64,000 nt of DNA from an uncultured Poribacteria bacterium (lineage in GTDB: Bacteria > Poribacteria > WGA-4E > WGA-3G): the NCBI GenBank assembly GCA_951813545.1, contig OX638352.1, forward strand, positions 3,736,835-3,800,834, written 5' to 3'. The notes under the pieces are model-generated. The model did not search any database, was not told the DNA's origin, and saw only the letters and a list, made by a program, of their open reading frames with translations. Shown here piece after piece: positions 53,642 to 63,450 of the stretch. Numbering within the stretch: position 1 is the stretch's first letter; every line of letters begins with the position of its first letter. A program made the translations under genes and the position numbers.

Positions 53642-53760
53642 GGATGGCTGTCAGTTATCGCCTTAGTCCTTATCGAAAACCATCGGTAGCTGTGGTGGTT
53701 GCAAAGGTTCTTACCTTCTACAAGTTCTACCGACAGCCGACGGCTGACTGCCGATTGCTA
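53642..53760. repeat. Palindromic repeat in the leuC-leuD spacer
   Basis: On the minus strand it starts ATAGCAATCGGCAGTCAGCC directly at the leuC stop and ends CGATAACTGACAGCC. Between them, GCAACCACCACAGCTACCGA matches GCAACTACCACACAATCTAC inside the RNase J insertion, showing that the two are the same element. Confidence 0.8.
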
Positions 53761-55161
53761 TTAAGAAAATTTTCGGATGTCTACAAAGCGGCCTGTAACC
53801 GCCGTTGCAGCCGCCATCTGTGGACTGACGAGATGCGTGCGCCCGCCTTTGCCTTGTCTGCCTTCAAAATTTCGGTTCGATGTACTGGCACAGCGTTGAC
53901 CCGGACTCAGGGTGTCTGGGTTCATGCCAAGACACATACTGCAACCGGCTTCGCGCCATTCAAAGCCTGCGTCTTGGAAAACCTTGTCAAGTCCTTCTGC
54001 CTCCGCTTGGCGTTTAACTGCCTGCGAACCGGGGACGACCATCGCGCTGACGTTCTCTGAGACTTTTCTGCCTTTTGCGACTTCCGCAGCAGCCCGTAAA
54101 TCGCTGATGCGGGAGTTGGTGCAGCTACCGATGAAAACCCTGTCCACAGGAATATCTGTTATCGGGGTGCCGGGTTGGAGATCCATATATGCCAAAGCGT
54201 GTTCGGTAGCAGTCTTTTCGTCGGCTGTCGCCATGTCTGCTGGATCTGGAACGTGTCCTGTCACATCCGTCACCATACCGGGATTTGTGCCCCATGTTAC
54301 CTGCGGTGCGATGTCCGCTGCATCAAGTTGTAGCGTTCGATCGTAGGTCGCGCCTTCGTCAGTTGGAAGTTGCTTCCAATGTTCAACTGCAGCGTCAAAA
54401 TCTTCTGCTTTCGGTGCGAAACGTTTGCCAGCGATATATTCGTAGGTGGTATCGTCAGGTGCAATCATACCGGCGCGGGCACCTGCCTCAATCGACATAT
54501 TGCAAACGGTCATCCGTTCTTCAATGCTGAGGGCGCGGATTGCAGAGCCTGTGTACTCAACCACGGCACCGTTGCCACCATCAATACCGATATGCCCGAT
54601 AATTGCGAGGATGATGTCTTTCGCGGTCACGCCGTAGGGCAGTGTCCCATCAATCCGAATCTCGAAGGTTTCCGATTTCTGTTGCAAGAGGCACTGCGTC
54701 GCGAGGACATGCTCAATCTCACTCGTGCCGATACCGAAAGCGAGTGCTCCGAGTGCGCCGTGCGTTGAGGTATGGCTATCACCACACACAATGGTTTTGC
54801 CGGGCAACGTGATGCCGAGTTCGGGTCCGATGACATGGACGATGCCTTGCTCAGGACTGTCAATGTCGTAGAGCGGAATGTCGAACTGGGTGCAGTTTTC
54901 CGCGAGCGTTTCCATCTGCTTCGCTGCGATCAGGTCAGTAATCGGCAGCGATCTATCCGTTGTCGGCACATTGTGGTCCATCGTGGCGAATGTCAAATCG
55001 GGACGGCGGACCTTCCGGTTATTGAGCCTCAACCCTTCAAATGCCTGTGGGGATGTGACTTCGTGAACGAGGTGCGTGTCGATATAGAGGATTGGCACCT
55101 CGTCTGCGGAGGCGCGCACCAGATGCGCCTCCCATATCTTTTCATACATCGTTTTTTTCAT
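53761..55161 (-). CDS. leuC: 3-isopropylmalate dehydratase large subunit
   Basis: A 466-residue [4Fe-4S] enzyme of the aconitase superfamily. Cluster cysteines are C347 (VFIGSCTNSR) and C407 and C410 (GCSMCLGMNPDTLSPGQRCA). Substrate motifs include VCGDSHTSTHGALGALAFGI and TSNRNFEGRQGKGGRTHLVS. It pairs with LeuD in the second step of leucine synthesis. The start MKKTMYEKIW is taken; a second ATG 12 nt downstream is possible. A copy of repeat family A lies upstream. Confidence 0.95.
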   Translation of the reverse strand: MKKTMYEKIWEAHLVRASADEVPILYIDTHLVHEVTSPQAFEGLRLNNRKVRRPDLTFATMDHNVPTTDRSLPITDLIAAKQMETLAENCTQFDIPLYDIDSPEQGIVHVIGPELGITLPGKTIVCGDSHTSTHGALGALAFGIGTSEIEHVLATQCLLQQKSETFEIRIDGTLPYGVTAKDIILAIIGHIGIDGGNGAVVEYTGSAIRALSIEERMTVCNMSIEAGARAGMIAPDDTTYEYIAGKRFAPKAEDFDAAVEHWKQLPTDEGATYDRTLQLDAADIAPQVTWGTNPGMVTDVTGHVPDPADMATADEKTATEHALAYMDLQPGTPITDIPVDRVFIGSCTNSRISDLRAAAEVAKGRKVSENVSAMVVPGSQAVKRQAEAEGLDKVFQDAGFEWREAGCSMCLGMNPDTLSPGQRCASTSNRNFEGRQGKGGRTHLVSPQMAAATAVTGRFVDIRKFS

Positions 55162-55264
55162 ATCTTTTCTTTTACCTCTGTCCTATTTGTCCTTACGAAG
55201 AATAAAATCGTTAAAGCATTATCAACGACAAGTATATCAGTAAACGTGAGTTTGACATAAGCCC

Positions 55265-55491
55265 GTAGGTTGGGTTGAACGGGGTCTCACTGAAAACTAC
55301 ACTGAGAAGGAAACTTTCAGTCCATCCAGAACCTGAAATTACAAGAACACGAGTGAAACCCAACGCATTCTCACACCGACAGTTTGGATTGTTGGGTTTC
55401 GCTGTACCTATCTATACGGATAACTCATTAAAAATCAACATCCTCCATATAAATTGTACGGATCTTGGGCTTACCGCTCAACCCAACCTAC
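55265..55491. repeat. Dispersed repeat family A, copy 3 (227 bp)
   Basis: The best-preserved copy. It starts GTAGGTTGGGTTGAACGGGG and ends CGCTCAACCCAACCTAC (inverted). It contains an internal hairpin pair GTGAAACCCAACG and TGTTGGGTTTCGC. It accounts for most of the 374-base gap 55162-55535. Confidence 0.85.
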
Positions 55492-55535
55492 CACAGCACA
55501 CTACCTGCGAGTTATTGTTGATGGGTAAGACAAGG

Positions 55536-55798
55536 TTACTCAAAGGGTTGCAATGTGCCGTCTTTTACTATGAGTGCCTTCAGGTCATAAATAGCGTCGC
55601 CATCGGCATTAAAAGAGAATTTTCCGAAAACTGTATCCAAGCCTCTGATATTCGCCAGCGCGTCTCGGATTGAAATTGAATCGGCTGCTTCGGCACTCTT
55701 AATCGCCTCTGCTAAAATATAGACAGCGACATACGATGCCGTAGCGAAGACGTTTGGGGTCGTACCGAAAGTCTCGCTATAATTGAACTCATAGCGAG
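55536..55798 (-). pseudogene. LivK-type binding protein, C-terminal fragment beyond the IS
   Basis: Reads TRYEFNYSETFGTTPNVFAT, ASYVAVYILAEAIKS, DSISIRDALANIRGLDTVFG and FSFNADGDAIYDLKALIVKD, ending FE and a stop. These are standard C-terminal elements of branched-chain amino-acid-type periplasmic binding proteins. It continues the gene at 56775-57691 after removal of the IS and one TA. Confidence 0.88.
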
Positions 55799-55800
55799 TA

Positions 55801-56772
55801 CGCGTTATGAATGGTTGAAAGTTATCCGCAAGTTAATCATAGAATAAGCTAAATGGCGAAACCCTAACCGGGTCTCTTTGAGTTTATCGTAGCTCAGTGC
55901 GAGTCTTCGGTAAGTATCCTGCCATCCGAAAGTTCGCTCGACTTTATATCGTAGTTTGTATATGTCTTTGTTAAACCAGCGGAACATGCGCGCAATAACG
56001 ATAGGTTCTTTAGCATTGCGCTTGTTGGGATAGATCACGGGGGTCAGTCCGTGTTCTCTAATGATCTTATGATTCGCCTTGGCGTCAAATGCCGAGTCAA
56101 GCGTGAGTGCGGAGCCGCACAGGTCCATACCCATCCGTTGACTAAAAGCGATGAGATCCCTGAAGGCTTCGGGCAAAATGGTTGTATCATGTTCATTGAT
56201 GGGTCTAATCGTTGTCGGGCCTATGATAAACCCGTGATTATCGGTAAGAGTTAGCTCTTTTTCGCCTTTCTGGTGTTTGTGTCCTGAATAACCGATGCCG
56301 GCACCCCCTTTTTTACGACCGTGTTCGACCCATCTCCATGAACGCAGGTCGTATCAAGTTGATCGGTATCAAGCAAGTGTATCACGGACGCCTCAAAAAG
56401 GTTCTCATACGAGCCATCTTTGGACCAGCGATGATGCCATTTATAGACATTCGACCAATGCAGTTCATTGCGCCGGGTTCGGAGTTGATTCCATTGAATG
56501 CCCGTATGTAAAACATAGAGGATATAGTTGAATATCTTATAGAAGGAGAGTTTCGGCTTCGGACCTTTGATACGTTTCGATAGATGTGGCAAGATATACT
56601 CATTAAAATCCTTGCGCGAAACCTGTTTCGGAATACCATTGTATCTCGGCGACTTTTGAGATTCAGCTGTCATAAGAGCACCTTTCATAAAGTAAATGGG
56701 TATCAAATGTGGAAAATAAAGGGACATAAAGTGTCGCCTTTTATTCCACTATTTTACAACATTTCTATGTTT
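55801..56772 (-). mobile_element. IS5-family insertion sequence (about 972 bp), IS427-like
   Basis: Its limits are set by rejoining the interrupted host gene. Removing 55801-56772 and one of the flanking TA dinucleotides (55799-55800, 56773-56774) restores one continuous reading frame. The ends are only weakly inverted-repeat-like. It carries one transposase encoded in two frames. A TA duplication and a two-frame transposase fit the IS427 group. Confidence 0.82.
55805..56673 (-). CDS. IS5-family transposase made by -1 frameshifting
   Basis: About 289 residues when the frames are joined. The first frame holds YNGIPKQVSRKDFNEYILPH, LHTGIQWNQL and TTCVHGDGSNTVVKKG. It shifts -1 at A_AAA_AAG (GTA AAA AAG, about 56310) into GAGIGYSGHKHQKGEKELTL, TLDSAFDAKANHKII and the YREK-like YKVERTFGWQDTYRRLALSY. 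Aspartates in HGDGS and LDSAFD and the Glu of KVERTF form the DDE set. The ATG at 56673 has AAAGGTG upstream. The heptamer is the classic slippery sequence, so the shift is probably programmed, not a defect. Confidence 0.86.
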
Positions 56773-56774
56773 TA

Positions 56775-57691
56775 CTCAATATGACTTCATTCTGAACAAA
56801 CGCTTGATTTCCGGGTGTGTCATCTGTGGTAAGCCAACCGATAAAAGTGATTGCCCCCTCAGCAGCGGCACCTGTGGCATCTACCTCAACACTGGTTAAT
56901 GAACTAACGATAATAGGAACGGTTATACCGAGTTTGTGTGCTTGAATCAGGATCCCTGGTTTTTCGGGTGGCAACGCCGAGACAAAGATAGCATCCGGAT
57001 TCAACGCCTGTATCCGGGTCAATTGTGTCGAGAAGTCTGTCTCACCGCTCTGGAAGGCTTCCATGGTTAGCACCTCAATACCCTTCGCCGTGAATACCTC
57101 CCGCAATATCGTATCCCAATCCGTAGAGAAGAGATCGGTTTCGTCATACATCGTAGCGACCCGTTGATAGCCGAGTTTCGAATGTGTTACCTCGACCCCT
57201 TTAAGTGCCACAATATTTGTCGCAAGCGGAACACGAAAAACGAAATCACCGATTGCACTGAGACCGCTGGCACCTGATGTCGGGCTAATCGCCACGACCT
57301 GATTTTCTTGCGCGATCGGAAAAGCTGCCTGCGTTGCACTTGAGGTAGTGGGACCGAGAATAACAGATACACCATCCTCGTGAATCAATTTGTTGAAAGC
57401 AACAATTGCACCCTCTGGGGTAGTCGTATCATCTTCAATGATAAACTTAAGTTTTGTATTACTGAGTTGTGCGTTGTTAACTTCATCAAGCGCGAGTTCG
57501 TGACCTTGCTTCATGAGTTGCCCCGTAGAAGCCAAATGTCCTGTCAAAGGTAAAACAACCCCGATGGAAATCTCGCCACTTTTATCTGTTATTTCAGGTA
57601 TGGCAGGTTGGGTGATTTGGGATATCCGCTCACAGGCGGAGATACCTACTATCAAAGTGGCGATTGCTACGATAAATGCAAATGATCTCAA
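56775..57691 (-). pseudogene. LivK-type ABC-transporter substrate-binding lipoprotein, N-terminal fragment
   Basis: A branched-chain-amino-acid-type periplasmic binding protein (Peripla_BP_6) cut by the IS. The signal MRSFAFIVAIATLIVGISAC has a lipobox (GISAC), followed by ISIGVVLPLTGHLASTGQLM, ILGPTTSSATQAAFPIAQEN and ISPTSGASGLSAIGDFVFRV. Without the IS the full protein would be about 395 residues. No permease or ATPase genes are next to it. It lies between the leucine genes and leuS, though the ligand need not be leucine. Confidence 0.9.
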
Positions 57692-57723
57692 TTCAATTCA
57701 ATTCGTTCCTTTCTTTTGATAGT

Positions 57724-57801
57724 TGTCAGTCGGCAGTTATCAGTTGTCAGTTAAGAGGGGCTGTTAAATCAGAGTCCTCTTTAACCGACAGCTGATAACT
57801 A
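57724..57801. repeat. Palindromic element abutting the RNase J stop codon
   Basis: AGTTATCAGTTGTCAGTTAA then GAGG on the left, and CCTCTTTAACCGACAGCTGA then TAACT on the right, are near-perfect inverted repeats. The right arm touches the rnj stop at 57802-57804, so it may also terminate or stabilise that transcript. Confidence 0.8.
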
Positions 57802-59625
57802 TTAAACCCGCATGACGACGGGGAAGATGAGCGGACTCCGTTGCATCTGTTTCGAGAAAAACCGGCGGAGTGCGCCTCGGACCTCATCTTGAACAGTCTC
57901 TGTTTCGTGTTTTTGCTCATCGCTCAAGTTTTCAATGACGTTTCGTGTAATTTCTTTCGCCTCTTCTATCAGTTCTTCCGATTTGTCCATGTAGACAAAC
58001 CCACGCGAGATAATTTCTATTTGTCCGGCGTTCAGGCCTGTTTTAGAAGAGTTATCGGCTGTTGGCTGTTGGCTGTCGGTAGATTGTGTGGTAGTTGCTA
58101 ACGTTTTGTCCGTCACAATGTCCTCTTGCTGACTGCTGACTGCCGACTGCTGATTGCTATCACCTGTGTCGCTGTGCAAAACGACAATAGGGACGAGGAT
58201 ACCCTCTTCCGAGAGTTGGATACGGTCGCGTAGGACGATATCCTCAAGTTCAATTTCCGGCTTGCCATCAACGAGGACGCGTCCAGAACGTCCCTCGCGT
58301 CCAAATACCTCGCACGTTTCAGGTGTAAGACGAATGAGTTCGCCATCTTCAGCGACTTTAATGTTATCACTCGGAATGCCAACGGATTCAGCGAGTTCGG
58401 CATGCCGTACAAGGTTTTGGTATTCGCCGTGCATCGGCATAAAAAACTTGGGCTGCAAGAGGTTGAGCATCAATTTTAGATCTTCGGTTGACCCGTGGCC
58501 CGAAACGTGAACGTTGGCGTTGCGCTCATGGTATATCTTCGCGCCGCGTCTGATCAGATGGTTTACTACATTCCCGATAGCCTTTTCGTTGCCGGGGATG
58601 ATTCTGGCGGAAATGACAACGGTATCGCCCTGTTCCACTTTCAAAAAAGGGTGATTGTCGAGTGCCATCAGTGACATAGCGGATCTCGGTTCACCTTGGC
58701 TACCGGTACTTAAAATCACAACTTCGTGCGGTTTGAACATAGACGCATCGCGGGCATCAATGAGGTAGTCAGGGTTCAGATTGAGGTAACCGAGTTCAGA
58801 AGCGGTGCGCACATTGTTGATGAGCGAACGCCCGCTGACAGCAATGAGTCGCCGATGTATATTTGCCAAATCAATGAATTGTTGGATTCGGTGTAGACTT
58901 GAAGAAAAGGTGCAGAGAAACAGTTTCTGCTCCGTTCTCTGGAAAATATTGTCTATGGTATCATAGATGCTCCGCTCAGAAGGGGTTTGCCCGAGTCGCT
59001 CTGCATTCGTGCTGTCGGAGACGAGTAGCTGCACACCTTCTGAACCCAAGCGCGCCAGCGTCTGGATGTCACTCAATTTGCCGTCAATAGGTGTTGCGTC
59101 AAACTTGAAGTCGCCTGTATGGACAATAACGCCGATCGGTGTGCGTAGTGCAACTGCGACACTATCTGGGATGCTGTGTGTGACATGAATGAATTCAGCA
59201 GAAAAATCGCCCAATTCGACGGTGTCGCCGGGGGCAATCGTATTGAGTTGTGCCTTGCCGAGTACATTGTATTCACGTAATCTGCCACTTGCAATCGCAA
59301 GCGTGAGTTGTGTGCCGTAGACCGGCACATCTAACTGCCGTAGAACGTAGAATAAGGCACCAATATGATCCTCATGTCCGTGGGTTAGAAGGATGCCGCG
59401 AACCTTCTCTTTCCGTTCAACGAGATAGTGAATATCTGGAAATATCAGATCAACACCGGGCATGTCTGCGTTCGGTAGCATGAAACCGGTGTCAATGACG
59501 ATAATATCGTCCTCGGTCTCATACACCATCATGTTGAGCCCAAATTCACCTAAGCCTCCTAATGGAATGATCGAAACGTTTTTCTTAGTTCTCTGTTCAC
59601 TATTAGCAAGTGTGGAATTTGTCAT
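57802..59625 (-). CDS. rnj: Ribonuclease J with a repeat-derived in-frame insertion
   Basis: A 607-residue metallo-beta-lactamase/beta-CASP nuclease (exo- and endonuclease in RNA maturation and decay). Zinc motif HGHEDH at residues 82-87, then ISGRS-like AVSGRSLINNVRTASELGYL, ILSTGSQGEPRSAM and HVSGHGSTEDLKLMLNLLQP with FMPMHGEY. Family members are normally about 555 residues. The surplus is a low-complexity stretch at about 487-530 (SNQQSAVSSQQED then DSQQPTADNSSKTG) just before the C-terminal domain. This stretch is encoded by a palindromic repeat also found between genes and in the propeller lipoprotein gene. It falls in a linker, so activity may be retained. Confidence 0.94.
   Translation of the reverse strand: MTNSTLANSEQRTKKNVSIIPLGGLGEFGLNMMVYETEDDIIVIDTGFMLPNADMPGVDLIFPDIHYLVERKEKVRGILLTHGHEDHIGALFYVLRQLDVPVYGTQLTLAIASGRLREYNVLGKAQLNTIAPGDTVELGDFSAEFIHVTHSIPDSVAVALRTPIGVIVHTGDFKFDATPIDGKLSDIQTLARLGSEGVQLLVSDSTNAERLGQTPSERSIYDTIDNIFQRTEQKLFLCTFSSSLHRIQQFIDLANIHRRLIAVSGRSLINNVRTASELGYLNLNPDYLIDARDASMFKPHEVVILSTGSQGEPRSAMSLMALDNHPFLKVEQGDTVVISARIIPGNEKAIGNVVNHLIRRGAKIYHERNANVHVSGHGSTEDLKLMLNLLQPKFFMPMHGEYQNLVRHAELAESVGIPSDNIKVAEDGELIRLTPETCEVFGREGRSGRVLVDGKPEIELEDIVLRDRIQLSEEGILVPIVVLHSDTGDSNQQSAVSSQQEDIVTDKTLATTTQSTDSQQPTADNSSKTGLNAGQIEIISRGFVYMDKSEELIEEAKEITRNVIENLSDEQKHETETVQDEVRGALRRFFSKQMQRSPLIFPVVMRV
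58031..58162. repeat. Palindromic repeat inserted in frame within rnj
   Basis: On the coding strand it starts ATAGCAATCAGCAGTCGGCA and ends ACCGACAGCCAACAGCCAAC then AGCCGATAAC. It matches the leuC-leuD spacer element along its length and the insertion in the propeller gene (CAGTCAGCAAGAGGA in both). Confidence 0.8.
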
Positions 59626-59754
59626 AAAAAATTATTCAGCCGCCTACTGACTACCATTTAGGTTTACCAATACCTTCGGAAATTATTGTTATTAATGAAT
59701 CCAAATACATGTCTGAGTTGTCCAAACCTTGGCACCTATAGTTAATAGTTCGCT

Positions 59755-60786
59755 TTATCGCCAATGCAGATCAAAGTAATCGTAAGCAGTTGAGGTAATC
59801 TGCCGCATTTTGGCGGTTTCAACATCTAAGGTGAAGATTTCACTGGTACGTCGTCCGTCCAAATTGGCTCCAATAAATGCGACTTGGCTTCCGTCCGGAC
59901 TCCATGTTGCGTTACGTCCCTTGTACAAGCTCAGATTCAGATAGTTCTTAAACCGTCCTTGCTCTACGGTGGCAACGCAGATATCACCTGACACATAAAA
60001 CAGAAGTTGTTTGCCATCTGGTGACCATTCTTCAACCTTGTGACACGGTGGCTCGTCGTGTTTCAGAAACCACTTTCGAGTCATATTAACAACCTCCGGT
60101 TCTGCAAGCGCGAGGACACCATCAGTGGTAAACGCGATCCATCTACGGTCTGGCGACCACTCGGGCCACGTTGCTCCTTTCGGTAACGCTTCAAGCAATC
60201 TTCTTTTCGGTTCTTTAACGGTTTCGCCTTTCGCATCCCAATGTAGCCAACCCTCTGACCACTGCTGGGTCTGGGGCCGCCATCGTTTTATTTTTCCATC
60301 AACCGTTACCATCCAATTTTCCAACGGATCTTTCGGACGGTCAATCTCGACCACAACCAGAAGGGCGTGACTTAAGGGAGACCACCAAAAATCTTGAATT
60401 CCATAATGTCTCTTAATCAGCCGCTTTTTCTCGGTACCATCTGCCCACATCACATATAGCGATTTTGCCCCGTCTACCCCGGATAGGTAAGCAATTCGTT
60501 CTCTATCCGGGGACCATCGCGGGTTGCGCGAAAGCCCATCATCAGTGAGTCGGCGGAAATCCGTGCCGTCCGGATTCATCGTGCAGATGTTATACTGATA
60601 GAACTCCCACCACTCTGTTGTCCCTCTGCCTCTCTCCAACATCTGTGTTGCGGCTCGAAAGCCGTCTTCATGCTGAAATGGCTCACGGATAGCAAAGACA
60701 AATTTTCCTGCACTACCCTCTGCAAACACGTCTCCACCTACCGTGAAAACTAATACGAATACACCGATCACACATTTGATAAGCAT
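59755..60786 (-). CDS. Exported TolB-like (PD40) beta-propeller protein
   Basis: 343 residues from the ATG at 60786, with a signal peptide (LIKCVIGVFVLVFTVGGDVF ending AEG). The mature part has WD40-like PD40 blades of the TolB type: ICTMNPDGTDFRRLT, NPRWSPDRERIAYLSG, WPEWSPDRRWIAF, EEWSPDGKQLLFYVSG and ATWSPDGSQVAFIGANLDG. No further domain is present. It is probably a periplasmic binding protein; the partner is unknown. An in-frame start at 60825 would put charged residues before the signal and is not preferred. It lies 56 bp after leuS on the same strand. Confidence 0.87.
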   Translation of the reverse strand: MLIKCVIGVFVLVFTVGGDVFAEGSAGKFVFAIREPFQHEDGFRAATQMLERGRGTTEWWEFYQYNICTMNPDGTDFRRLTDDGLSRNPRWSPDRERIAYLSGVDGAKSLYVMWADGTEKKRLIKRHYGIQDFWWSPLSHALLVVVEIDRPKDPLENWMVTVDGKIKRWRPQTQQWSEGWLHWDAKGETVKEPKRRLLEALPKGATWPEWSPDRRWIAFTTDGVLALAEPEVVNMTRKWFLKHDEPPCHKVEEWSPDGKQLLFYVSGDICVATVEQGRFKNYLNLSLYKGRNATWSPDGSQVAFIGANLDGRRTSEIFTLDVETAKMRQITSTAYDYFDLHWR

Positions 60787-60842
60787 AAGTCTATCTTCTT
60801 TGAATGTTTTGCTGTGGTGTTCCACCTATTTCAAGATGATTT

Positions 60843-63398
60843 CTAAACAACAATGTTGATAAGGTTGCGCTTCGGCACAACGATAACCTTCCGAACCGGT
60901 TTCCCTTCAATGAAACGCTGGACCCGTTCATCTGCGAGTGCGGCTTCTTCAATTTCCTTATCAGTTGCCTCGGCAGGAAGTTCGAGACGACTGCGAAGCT
61001 TCCCGTTAACCTGTGCAATGATGGTTACAGTGGCACTCGTCAGGACGGATTCGTCGTGTGTGGGCCACTGCGCATGTGCGATGAATCCTGTTTCACCGAG
61101 ACGATGCCACAACTCCTGCGCGATGTGCGGTGCGTAAGGTGAAAGCAGATGCAGGAAAATTTTCAAAGTCTCTTTCGGCAGCGACTTCACTTGTGTGGCG
61201 GTGTTAACGAAAATCATCATCTGACTAATTGCCGTATTCATCTTGTCAATCGATTCTGTATCCTCTGTCACCTGCTTGATAGTCTTATGGAGTTCCCGCC
61301 AGAGTTCAGACTCTGTTGTGCCGGCAGTGTCTGTCAATTTCTCATTGAGTTCACCGCTTTCTTCATCAACAAAAAGCCGCCAGACGCGTTGAAGGAATCG
61401 ATAGACCCCCTCTACACCCGCATCTTGCCACGGCGTACTGGCTGTGACGGGTCCGATGAATAGCAGATAGAGTCGGAGTGCGTCCGCGCCGTAATTGTCA
61501 ATCACATCGTTCGGATTGATGACGTTAAAGCGCGATTTGGACATCTTCTCCAGCTGCGTTTGGAGCGACACACCAGAGGCTTTCGCAACGACTTTTCCAT
61601 CGTTCTGTTCAACTTCATGCGGATAGTAGTATTTGCCTGTAGTATCTTGATAAGATTCAGCGAGAATCGTGCCTTGGTTGAGCAACCCTTGAAACGGTTC
61701 TTGCGTGGAGACCAGTCCAGAGTCGTAAAGTACTTTATGCCAGAAACGGGCATAGAGCAGATGCAAGACAGCGTGCTCAGCACCCCCCATGTAGAGGTCT
61801 ACCGGCATCCAATAGCGTTCAAGTGCCGTGTCAAAAGGTGCCTCGGTATTGTGGGCATCAAGGAAGCGGAGATAATACCAGCAGGAACCTGCCCACTGCG
61901 GCATAATGTTCGTTTCTCGTGTGGCAATGTTGCCGTCAGATAGTGTTACCTTCAACCAATCTTCATCGGCGCGGGCAAGTGGCGGTTTGCCGTCTTCTGT
62001 CGGCTTATAGGCATCAATAGGCGGCAGTTCAACTGGCAATGCCTCATCGGGTAGTTGAACAATAGTCCCGTCCTCAAGGTGTGCCAGTGGGAAGGGTTCA
62101 CCCCAATACCGTTGTCGTGAGAAGAGCCAGTCTCGCAAGCGGTATTGAACTTGGAGCGTCCCTTTTTCTTCACTTTCAAGCCATGCAATCATTTTTTTCT
62201 TCGCGTCGTCAACCTGCAAGCCGTTGAGGAAATCTGAATTGACGCAGACCCCGTCTCCTTCAAAAGCTGCCTCTTCAACCGGTTTTTCACCTCCGCTAAT
62301 GACTTCGACGATAGGAATACCGAAAGTCGTGGCGAATTCGTGGTCGCGCTCATCATGCCCTGGCACTGCCATGATCGCACCTGTGCCGTAGGTCATGAGA
62401 ACATAATCCGCAACCCATATTGGAGTAGGCGCGTTGTTGCACGGGTTAATGGCATACGCCCCTGTGAATACGCCGGTTTTCTCTGTCGCAAGATCCGTAC
62501 GTTGGAGATCAGATTTGTTAACGGATTCCTCGACATAAGCGTTAACTGCTGCTGCGGCATCAGGGTGCGTTATCTCAGAAACGAGGGGATGTTCTGGCGC
62601 GAGTACGCAATAGGTTGCCCCGAAAAGCGTGTCCGGACGTGTCGTGAAAACGGTGAATGTCTTATCGCTATCTTTGATGTCAAAGGTGATGTCCGCACCC
62701 TCCGATTTACCGATCCAGTGCCGTTGCATCTCCTTAAGTCCGTCGGGCCAATCCAATAGGTCTAGGTCTTCCAATAACCGTTCAGCATAAGCGGTGATTT
62801 TGAGCATCCATTGATGCATGAGGCGACGTTCAACCGGGTCGCCTGTTTCAACGTATTTACCGTCCTTTATCTCTTCATTTGAGAGGACTGTGCCTAATGC
62901 TGGGCACCAGTTGACCGGTACATCGGCGAGATATGCTAAGTCTTTTTCATAGAGGCGAAGGAAAATCCATTGCGTCCATCTGTAATATTCGGGCAAAGAA
63001 GTGTCGATTTTGCGAGACCAGTCATAAGAGAGACCGATCCTTTGGATCTGCTGCTGAAAGATTTCAGTGTTCCGTTTTGTAACCTGCACTGGATGTTCAT
63101 TTTCTCGGACCGCGTACCGCTCCGTGGGGAGTCCAAAGGCATCCCATCCCATTGGGTGCATCACATGATAGCCCTGCATCCGCCGAAAATTAGCGAGCAC
63201 ATCGGTTGGTACATAGTTCTTCGCGTGCCCCATGTGAAGTCCGGCACCTGAAGTATAGGGAAACATCCCAAGCACATAGAATTTTGGCTGAGTCTTTAGT
63301 ATCTCGATATCGTTTGGAACTTTGAATGCATCTTGTTCTCGCCACTCGGCTTGCCAATAGGGTTCTATTTTCGCCGGGGCATACGGATGGTTTTCCAT
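60843..63398 (-). CDS. leuS: Leucyl-tRNA synthetase
   Basis: An 851-residue class I aminoacyl-tRNA synthetase. HIGH-type motif HMGH at residues 55-58 (YTSGAGLHMGHAKNYVPTDV). The editing domain contains VFTTRPDTLFGATYCVLAPE and YGTGAIMAVPGHDERDHEFA. KMSKS is in LEKMSKSRFNVINPND, and the anticodon-binding and C-terminal domains end in VNGKLRSRLELPAEATDKEI. The start at 63398 is preferred over upstream in-frame starts because the promoter -10 box (63456-63451) lies between them and AAGGAG precedes it. Confidence 0.96.
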   Translation of the reverse strand: MENHPYAPAKIEPYWQAEWREQDAFKVPNDIEILKTQPKFYVLGMFPYTSGAGLHMGHAKNYVPTDVLANFRRMQGYHVMHPMGWDAFGLPTERYAVRENEHPVQVTKRNTEIFQQQIQRIGLSYDWSRKIDTSLPEYYRWTQWIFLRLYEKDLAYLADVPVNWCPALGTVLSNEEIKDGKYVETGDPVERRLMHQWMLKITAYAERLLEDLDLLDWPDGLKEMQRHWIGKSEGADITFDIKDSDKTFTVFTTRPDTLFGATYCVLAPEHPLVSEITHPDAAAAVNAYVEESVNKSDLQRTDLATEKTGVFTGAYAINPCNNAPTPIWVADYVLMTYGTGAIMAVPGHDERDHEFATTFGIPIVEVISGGEKPVEEAAFEGDGVCVNSDFLNGLQVDDAKKKMIAWLESEEKGTLQVQYRLRDWLFSRQRYWGEPFPLAHLEDGTIVQLPDEALPVELPPIDAYKPTEDGKPPLARADEDWLKVTLSDGNIATRETNIMPQWAGSCWYYLRFLDAHNTEAPFDTALERYWMPVDLYMGGAEHAVLHLLYARFWHKVLYDSGLVSTQEPFQGLLNQGTILAESYQDTTGKYYYPHEVEQNDGKVVAKASGVSLQTQLEKMSKSRFNVINPNDVIDNYGADALRLYLLFIGPVTASTPWQDAGVEGVYRFLQRVWRLFVDEESGELNEKLTDTAGTTESELWRELHKTIKQVTEDTESIDKMNTAISQMMIFVNTATQVKSLPKETLKIFLHLLSPYAPHIAQELWHRLGETGFIAHAQWPTHDESVLTSATVTIIAQVNGKLRSRLELPAEATDKEIEEAALADERVQRFIEGKPVRKVIVVPKRNLINIVV

Positions 63399-63450
63399 TT
63401 CGCGTTCTTCTCCTTTTTTCATCCTATGCATATTGGTTTTACAAGAATAA

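Noticed and set aside
53608..54768. Plus-strand reading frames opposite leuC
   Set aside because: Shadows of leuC; composition and lack of starts argue against coding.
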